From DATKPE01 sp035524335 (GTDB lineage: Bacteria; Bacteroidota; Ignavibacteria; UBA10030; SZUA-254): 64,000 nt of DNA. The stretch spans positions 1 through 64,000 of the forward strand of contig DATKPE010000047.1 of assembly GCA_035524335.1 (NCBI GenBank), read 5' to 3'. A model generated the notes under the pieces. The model saw nothing but the letters and a program-made list of their open reading frames with translations, was not told where the DNA came from and ran no database searches. The translations under genes were made by a program, and so were the position numbers. Of this stretch, positions 59,888 through 64,000 are shown in pieces (the first letter of the stretch is position 1; every line of letters begins with the position of its first letter).

Positions 59888-60838
59888 TCACGATTGTTCC
59901 ATGAGTACGCGGATATGCTGGACCGCGCTGGCGGCGAGCGCGGGGAGATTGTACCCGCCTTCCAGCACCGAGATGACCCGCCCGCCGCAGAGCCGGCGGG
60001 CGGTGTCGGTGAGGATGCCCGTAAGGAGTCCGAAACTGTTCTCGGAGAGCTCGATCTGTGCGAGCGGATCGTCCCTGTGGGCGTCGAAGCCGCAGGAGAT
60101 CAGAATGGCTTCGGGCCGGAATTGCCCGAGCGCAGGGACGATCTCGCCGGTGAATGCCTTCAGATAGACGGATTCTCCCGCCCCGGGAGCGACGGGGATG
60201 TTGATCGTGGCGCCCCGCCCCAGTCCGGATCCCTGCTCCATGCGGTCTCCCGTCCCGGGCCAGAGCGGCATCTGGTGAATGCTGATGAAAAGGATGTCCG
60301 GATCATCGTAAAAAATCTCCTGTGTTCCGTTGCCGTGATGCACATCCCAGTCGACGATCGCGAGGCGTCGCACGCCGTACCTGCGCTGAATATGCCGGGC
60401 GGTGACGGCGATGTTGTTGATGAGGCAGAACCCCATCACGCGATTGCGGCAGGCGTGATGCCCGGGCGGGCGGACGGCACAGAAGACATTCCGGAGGATT
60501 CCGCGCATGACGGCATCCGCCGCGGCGATGCATCCGCCGGCTGCCAGGATCGCGACATCGGGTGAGGACGCCGAGACGAACGTGTCGCCTTCATCCAGGA
60601 GGTGCCGGCCATCCCGGCAGGAGGTGCGGATGAACCGGAGGTGTTCCGGGGCATGGACGGCGAGCAGGTCGTCCTCCGCGGCGGGGTCGATGATCACCTG
60701 GTGGAGATGCTCCCGGATTTTCGCTTCCTTCAGGGCGGTGACGATTGCCGTAAGTCTGGAAGGCCGTTCGACATGGGCCGGCCCGGTGTCGTGTTGGAGA
60801 AACGCCTCGTGATAGACTATTCCGGTACCGGACGGCAT
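59888..60838 (-). CDS. Histone-deacetylase-family amidohydrolase
   Basis: A 316-residue zinc amidohydrolase of the HDAC/acetoin-utilization superfamily. Motifs: YHEAFLQHDTGPAHVERPSR at the start, AVRPPGHHA with the catalytic His pair, VDWDVHHGNGTQ with metal-binding Asp and His, SCGFDAHRDDPL and LEGGYN. All ligands look intact, so it should be active. Substrate could be acetyl-lysine (for instance the acetyl-Lys of acetyl-CoA synthetase) or an acetylpolyamine; unknown. Confidence 0.9.
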   Translation of the reverse strand: MPSGTGIVYHEAFLQHDTGPAHVERPSRLTAIVTALKEAKIREHLHQVIIDPAAEDDLLAVHAPEHLRFIRTSCRDGRHLLDEGDTFVSASSPDVAILAAGGCIAAADAVMRGILRNVFCAVRPPGHHACRNRVMGFCLINNIAVTARHIQRRYGVRRLAIVDWDVHHGNGTQEIFYDDPDILFISIHQMPLWPGTGDRMEQGSGLGRGATINIPVAPGAGESVYLKAFTGEIVPALGQFRPEAILISCGFDAHRDDPLAQIELSENSFGLLTGILTDTARRLCGGRVISVLEGGYNLPALAASAVQHIRVLMEQS

Positions 60839-61018
60839 GCGGCGGGGGGGTGGATGTGATTTCTCCGTACCGGGAGCAGATGGGCGTTTCCGGGGCGGGT
60901 GGGGGATTGCATTTCAGACCCCATGTGTGTATATTGATGATATCGTCCTGACGGTCCGCACGGCCGGTACAGTGGACGGTGATGCAGAGGCCTCATTTTA
61001 TCCCCCGGTTGGTTCCGT

Positions 61019-61489
61019 CTACCAGAAAATACTTTTTGATTTCTTTTTCGCCAGGAGAGAATCGATACCGGCCCAGCGACCAGCGCGTGCCAGGAGCAGG
61101 ATGAGGAGTGTCGCCAGAATCAGGGCAGACCAGGGAGTTTCAAAAAACGCAAACGAGTAGAGCGATCCGTTCGCCGCGCAGAAATTGATCAGCATGAAGA
61201 TGCCGGCGACCGTTGCCACGGGGACGAGACACCCGAGCACGAGCGAGGAGCCGAGAAGGAATTCTCCCGCCGGTATTGTTCTCGACCATACTCCGGCGTG
61301 GGGGAGCGCCACGGAATCCATGTAGAGTTTGTGGTATCCGGTGGCCTGCTGTTCGTAGCCGGCCAGGGCGGTCTGCAGATGTACGGAAGAGGAAAACCAG
61401 CCCTCATTGTATTTCTGAATTCCCATGTGGAGGAACAGCAGACCGGCGACCAGCCGGAGGATCAGAATCTGAATGTTGGTATGTTTCAT
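61019..61489 (-). CDS. DoxX-like membrane protein
   Basis: A 156-residue protein with four hydrophobic helices and the DoxX-type pattern LRLVAGLLFLHMGIQKYNEGWF, then IPAGEFLLGSSLVLGCLVPVATVAGIF. DoxX proteins are small quinol- or thiosulfate-related membrane subunits, often stress-linked, and function here is unknown. Its start is only 19 bp from that of rho on the other strand. Confidence 0.8.
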   Translation of the reverse strand: MKHTNIQILILRLVAGLLFLHMGIQKYNEGWFSSSVHLQTALAGYEQQATGYHKLYMDSVALPHAGVWSRTIPAGEFLLGSSLVLGCLVPVATVAGIFMLINFCAANGSLYSFAFFETPWSALILATLLILLLARAGRWAGIDSLLAKKKSKSIFW

Positions 61490-61508
61490 TTGACAGGATT
61501 GAAAGTGA

Positions 61509-62654
61509 ATGGCTGAAGATACGAAAATTTTCCCGAAAGTAAAGAGTGCGCCGTCAACTGCTCTTGCAGAGGGAATTCTCGAATATGACGGAAGGGGCGG
61601 CGGGTTTCTCCGTCAGCGATCGCTCACGATGGAAAGGAAATCGTCCGATCCGAAAATCTCCCGCGAGGCGATTGCCCGCTACGCCATCCGGGAAGGTTCC
61701 ATCGTGGTGCTCCGGCAGTCCGCAGGCCGGACGGCCGACGCCGGCATCGAAAGTATCAACGGGCTGACCCCCGACCGGTGGCTGAAGATTCCGGAGTTCA
61801 GCAGAAGAACCGCAGTCGATCCGCACGAACGGCTGACCCTCAGCAACTCTCCCGCTGAACGGGAAATGCGCATCGTCGATCTGATCTGCCCCGTCGGCAA
61901 GGGCCAGCGCGCGCTCATCGTCTCCCCGCCGAAGGCGGGAAAGACGATGCTGCTTCAGAATTTTGCCCGGTCGATAGGCGGGAATCACCCCGAGGTCGAC
62001 CTCCTCATGCTGCTCGTCGACGAGCGCCCGGAAGAAGTGACGGAAATGCGGCGGCAGATCCGCGGCGAGGTGTTTGCCAGTTCGAACGACAGCGACAGGG
62101 AAGATCATACGCGGCTTGCGAAAATTGTGCTTGAGTACGCCCGCCGGAAGGTGGAAACGGGACGCGAAGTCGTTCTCCTGATCGATTCCCTTACACGCAT
62201 GGGCCGTGCATTCAACTCCGTACAGCCGGGAACGGGCCGGACGATGTCGGGGGGCGTCGACATCAGGGCGCTCGAAATCCCGAAACGGGTCTTCGGCGCC
62301 GCCCGCGCGCTGGAAGGCGAAGGATCGCTCACCATCATCGCCACGGTGCTGGTCGATACCAACTCCCGGATGGATGAACTGATATTTCAGGAGTTCAAGG
62401 GGACCGGCAATATGGAACTCGTCCTCAACCGGGACCTCGCCAACGAGAGGATTTTTCCGGCGATCAACATCGCCGAATCGGGAACCCGCCGGGAAGAACT
62501 TCTTTTTGGCGGCGATACCGGCCGTTACCAGTCGCTCCGCCGGACCCTGAATGCCATGAAGCCGAAGGAGGCGATGCTCGCACTCCGGAAGGCGATCGAC
62601 CAGTATCCGACGAATGACGCCCTTCTCAACCGGTTCCGGCCGGACCATGGCTGA
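61509..62654 (+). CDS. rho: Transcription termination factor Rho, short form
   Basis: A 381-residue hexameric RNA helicase. Recognised by the cold-shock-type RNA-binding domain (ILEYDGRGGGFLRQR, IARYAIREGSIVV) and the ATPase part with SPPKAGKTML (Walker A), LLMLLVDERPEEVTEM, VLLIDSLTRMGRAFN and GGVDIRALEIPKRVFGAARALE. E. coli Rho has 419 residues; this one lacks the N-terminal three-helix Rho_N segment, beginning just before the RNA-binding domain. The start at ATG 61509 is 19 bp from the divergent DoxX gene, so its promoter must lie inside doxX. Confidence 0.95.
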   Translation: MAEDTKIFPKVKSAPSTALAEGILEYDGRGGGFLRQRSLTMERKSSDPKISREAIARYAIREGSIVVLRQSAGRTADAGIESINGLTPDRWLKIPEFSRRTAVDPHERLTLSNSPAEREMRIVDLICPVGKGQRALIVSPPKAGKTMLLQNFARSIGGNHPEVDLLMLLVDERPEEVTEMRRQIRGEVFASSNDSDREDHTRLAKIVLEYARRKVETGREVVLLIDSLTRMGRAFNSVQPGTGRTMSGGVDIRALEIPKRVFGAARALEGEGSLTIIATVLVDTNSRMDELIFQEFKGTGNMELVLNRDLANERIFPAINIAESGTRREELLFGGDTGRYQSLRRTLNAMKPKEAMLALRKAIDQYPTNDALLNRFRPDHG

Positions 62655-62702
62655 GTGTCCGGGTCGCGCGCTCCTTTATCCGGTCCTGCATCCGGATCCG
62701 CG

Positions 62703-63608
62703 ATGAGAAATGTTCTGACAATTGAGGCGGGGAAGAGGTTCAGTTTCTGGCGAACCGTGTTCAGCCACGGGTGGTGCGCCCTGCCCCCCTTTTATGTCGA
62801 TAAGGCGGACCGCTCGCTCTCCCGGGTCCTCCGGCTGGAGAACGGCCGGACGGTTCTCCTCCGGATGGAGGAGGTTCCCGGGGGGATCCGGGTTTCCTCT
62901 CCCGGCAGTGTAAAATGCGACGCCCGGTTCCGGAAGGATGCCGGCCGGCAGATCGCAGACTGTTTCCGGATCGGCGAGGACTTTTCGGATTTCTACAGGG
63001 AAGCGCGGCGGCTGACCGGTTACCGCTGGATTGCCCGCTCCGGCGCCGGACGTCTGCTTCGCGCCCCGACGGTGTTCGAGGATGTCGTGAAAATGATCTG
63101 TACGACGAACTGCAGTTGGGCGCTGACGGAAATCATGGTCGGAAATCTCTGCGCAAAACTCGGCGAAGAGGCGGAAGGAGGCCGGTTCGCGTTTCCGACG
63201 GCCCGGGCCATCGCCCGCTCGGGCGAGGCATATCTGCGGAAGGAAATAAAAACCGGATACCGGTCTCCGTACCTGCTGGAATTTGCGCGGCGCGTCGACC
63301 GGGGCGAGATCGATCCCGAATCCTGGCGATCGTCTCACCTGCCGACCGATGAGCTCTTCGCTCAGGTGAAGGATGTGAAGGGAATCGGACCCTATGCCGC
63401 CGGCAATATCATGAAACTTCTCGGCCGGTACGATTACCTGGGCATTGACAGCTGGTGCAGGGCAAAATTCTTCGAACTGCACCGCAACGGAAGAAAAGGT
63501 CCGGATCGGATCATCGAACGGTTCTATGAACCGCTCGGCAAATGGCGGGGTTTGTTTTTCTGGCTGGATGTGACGAAGGAGTGGTACCGTCAGAAATTTC
63601 CGTTCTGA
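62703..63608 (+). CDS. AlkA-like DNA glycosylase (HhH-GPD)
   Basis: A 301-residue base-excision repair enzyme. The HhH-GPD core is VKGIGPYAAGNIMKLLGRYDYLGIDSW: hairpin GIGPYAA, then the catalytic Asp at about 249 in GIDSW. There is Tyr where OGG1-type bifunctional enzymes have the catalytic Lys, so it is likely monofunctional, like AlkA. The N-terminal region with FSHGWCALPPFYVDKA resembles the AlkA/OGG N-lobe. The substrate could be 3-methyladenine or other lesion. It is close behind rho (about 50 bp). Confidence 0.85.
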   Translation: MRNVLTIEAGKRFSFWRTVFSHGWCALPPFYVDKADRSLSRVLRLENGRTVLLRMEEVPGGIRVSSPGSVKCDARFRKDAGRQIADCFRIGEDFSDFYREARRLTGYRWIARSGAGRLLRAPTVFEDVVKMICTTNCSWALTEIMVGNLCAKLGEEAEGGRFAFPTARAIARSGEAYLRKEIKTGYRSPYLLEFARRVDRGEIDPESWRSSHLPTDELFAQVKDVKGIGPYAAGNIMKLLGRYDYLGIDSWCRAKFFELHRNGRKGPDRIIERFYEPLGKWRGLFFWLDVTKEWYRQKFPF

Positions 63609-63635
63609 CACGACCCGAACATACGCGTTACCATC

Positions 63636-63992
63636 ATGAGGATCGATATCGTTCTTGAGGATATTGGAAGGGAACTTTCAGCCGCAGGGTTAGCTCTCGC
63701 AGGGGGGAATGAGGGAAAAGCCCGCGTCTGCGCACGAAGAGCTGCCGGCAAAGCGATCGGGTGGCGTCTCTCCCAGTCTGACAACAAGCCCCCCACCGGC
63801 GACGCGGTTGCCCTGCTCCGGGAATTATCGCGCGATGCGGCCGTTCCGGGCGACGTCAGGGATGCTGCCGGCCGGCTCTCTTCGAGAATTTCCGGGGACT
63901 TCTCCTATTCCCCCCCGTTCAGCGCTCTAAATGACGCGCGCGCGATCGTTGCGTTCTGCGTTCCGCAGGAGGGCGGGGACGATGTTTGCTGA
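63636..63992 (+). CDS. HEPN-like helical protein of unknown function
   Basis: A 118-residue, alpha-helical protein. It has a repeated-helix appearance with LALAGGNEGKARVCARRAAGKAIGW, LLRELSRD and LSSRISGDFSYSPPF. The GN-x-GKARxxARRAAG pattern recalls HEPN domains, but the characteristic Rx4-6H catalytic motif is not visible, so the call is weak. GTG or other starts are possible; ATG 63636 is used. Its stop overlaps the start of the following gene. Confidence 0.45.
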   Translation: MRIDIVLEDIGRELSAAGLALAGGNEGKARVCARRAAGKAIGWRLSQSDNKPPTGDAVALLRELSRDAAVPGDVRDAAGRLSSRISGDFSYSPPFSALNDARAIVAFCVPQEGGDDVC

Positions 63993-64000
63993 CTACAGGC
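63982..64000 (+). CDS. Start of a further gene, cut by the window end
   Basis: ATG at 63982 begins MFADYR and runs off the window. A GGAGG sequence nine bases upstream is a strong ribosome-binding site, so I consider it a real start although nothing is known about the product. It overlaps the end of the HEPN-like gene by 11 bases, suggesting coupling. Confidence 0.4.

Noticed and set aside
1..64000. tRNA, rRNA, CRISPR, transposase or prophage genes
   Set aside because: Searched by eye in all gaps above about 150 bases. No tRNA T-loop, no repeat-spacer series, no transposase or integrase motif was found.

Overview
The window is GC-rich, densely coded bacterial chromosome. It looks like the Bacteroidota/Chlorobi/Ignavibacteria side of the FCB group. 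The signs are two secreted proteins ending in type IX secretion (T9SS) C-terminal sorting domains with the QNYPNPFNPST signature, GldA/GldF/GldG-like ABC components, a futalosine-pathway MqnA, bactofilin, and an F-ATP synthase operon without its beta and epsilon genes. I see no rRNA, tRNA, CRISPR array, insertion sequence or prophage. Long open frames lying antisense to real genes are common because of the base composition and were left out.

Layout. 1-3.7 kb: tail of a helical-repeat protein, shikimate kinase, a beta-barrel-like exported protein and a PpiD/SurA-type foldase. 3.9-10.2 kb: a membrane glycosyltransferase, then a Gld-type ABC module (ATPase, permease, GldG, and a DUF4340 protein fused to LysM). 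10.6-17.7 kb: an unknown protein, a STAS anti-sigma antagonist, threonine synthase, a sulfide:quinone-oxidoreductase-like flavoprotein, a probable small RNA in an AT-rich island, acetyl-CoA synthetase and a DMT-like transporter. 18.2-29.7 kb: a thirteen-gene co-directional cluster that joins inositol-1-phosphate synthesis, two CDP-alcohol phosphotransferases, a nucleotidyltransferase, an ATP-grasp enzyme, an aminotransferase, a Gfo/Idh oxidoreductase and a HAD phosphatase to an MCE (Mla) lipid transporter and a flippase-like membrane protein. 30-34.5 kb: small membrane protein, secreted metallopeptidase-like protein, methyltransferase, NUDIX and NamZ/DUF1343. 34.5-41.4 kb: M23 peptidase, bactofilin and atpZ-I-B-E-F-H-A-G. 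41.5-49.1 kb: two large T9SS cargo proteins around a small exported protein. 49.2-55.5 kb: pabB-pabC and ffh-rpsP-khpA-rimM-trmD-rplS-mqnA. 55.6-64 kb: recN, cysS, a degenerate nucleotide cyclase, a deacetylase-family enzyme, a DoxX protein, rho, an AlkA-like glycosylase, a HEPN-like protein and the first codons of another gene.

The most interesting region is the 18.2-29.7 kb cluster. Its gene content resembles inositol-lipid loci of Bacteroidetes, but it carries an amination/ligation or kinase branch and its own MCE export apparatus. I read it as a candidate pathway for making and trafficking a modified inositol phospholipid. The product is inference.

A recurring promoter layout (TTG, exactly 20 nt, then TAnnTT; that is -35 TTGnnn, 17-bp spacer, -10 TAnnTT) is visible in front of many transcription units and helped to choose starts for thrC and the STAS gene. 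It suggests nearly leaderless mRNAs for recN and the NUDIX gene.
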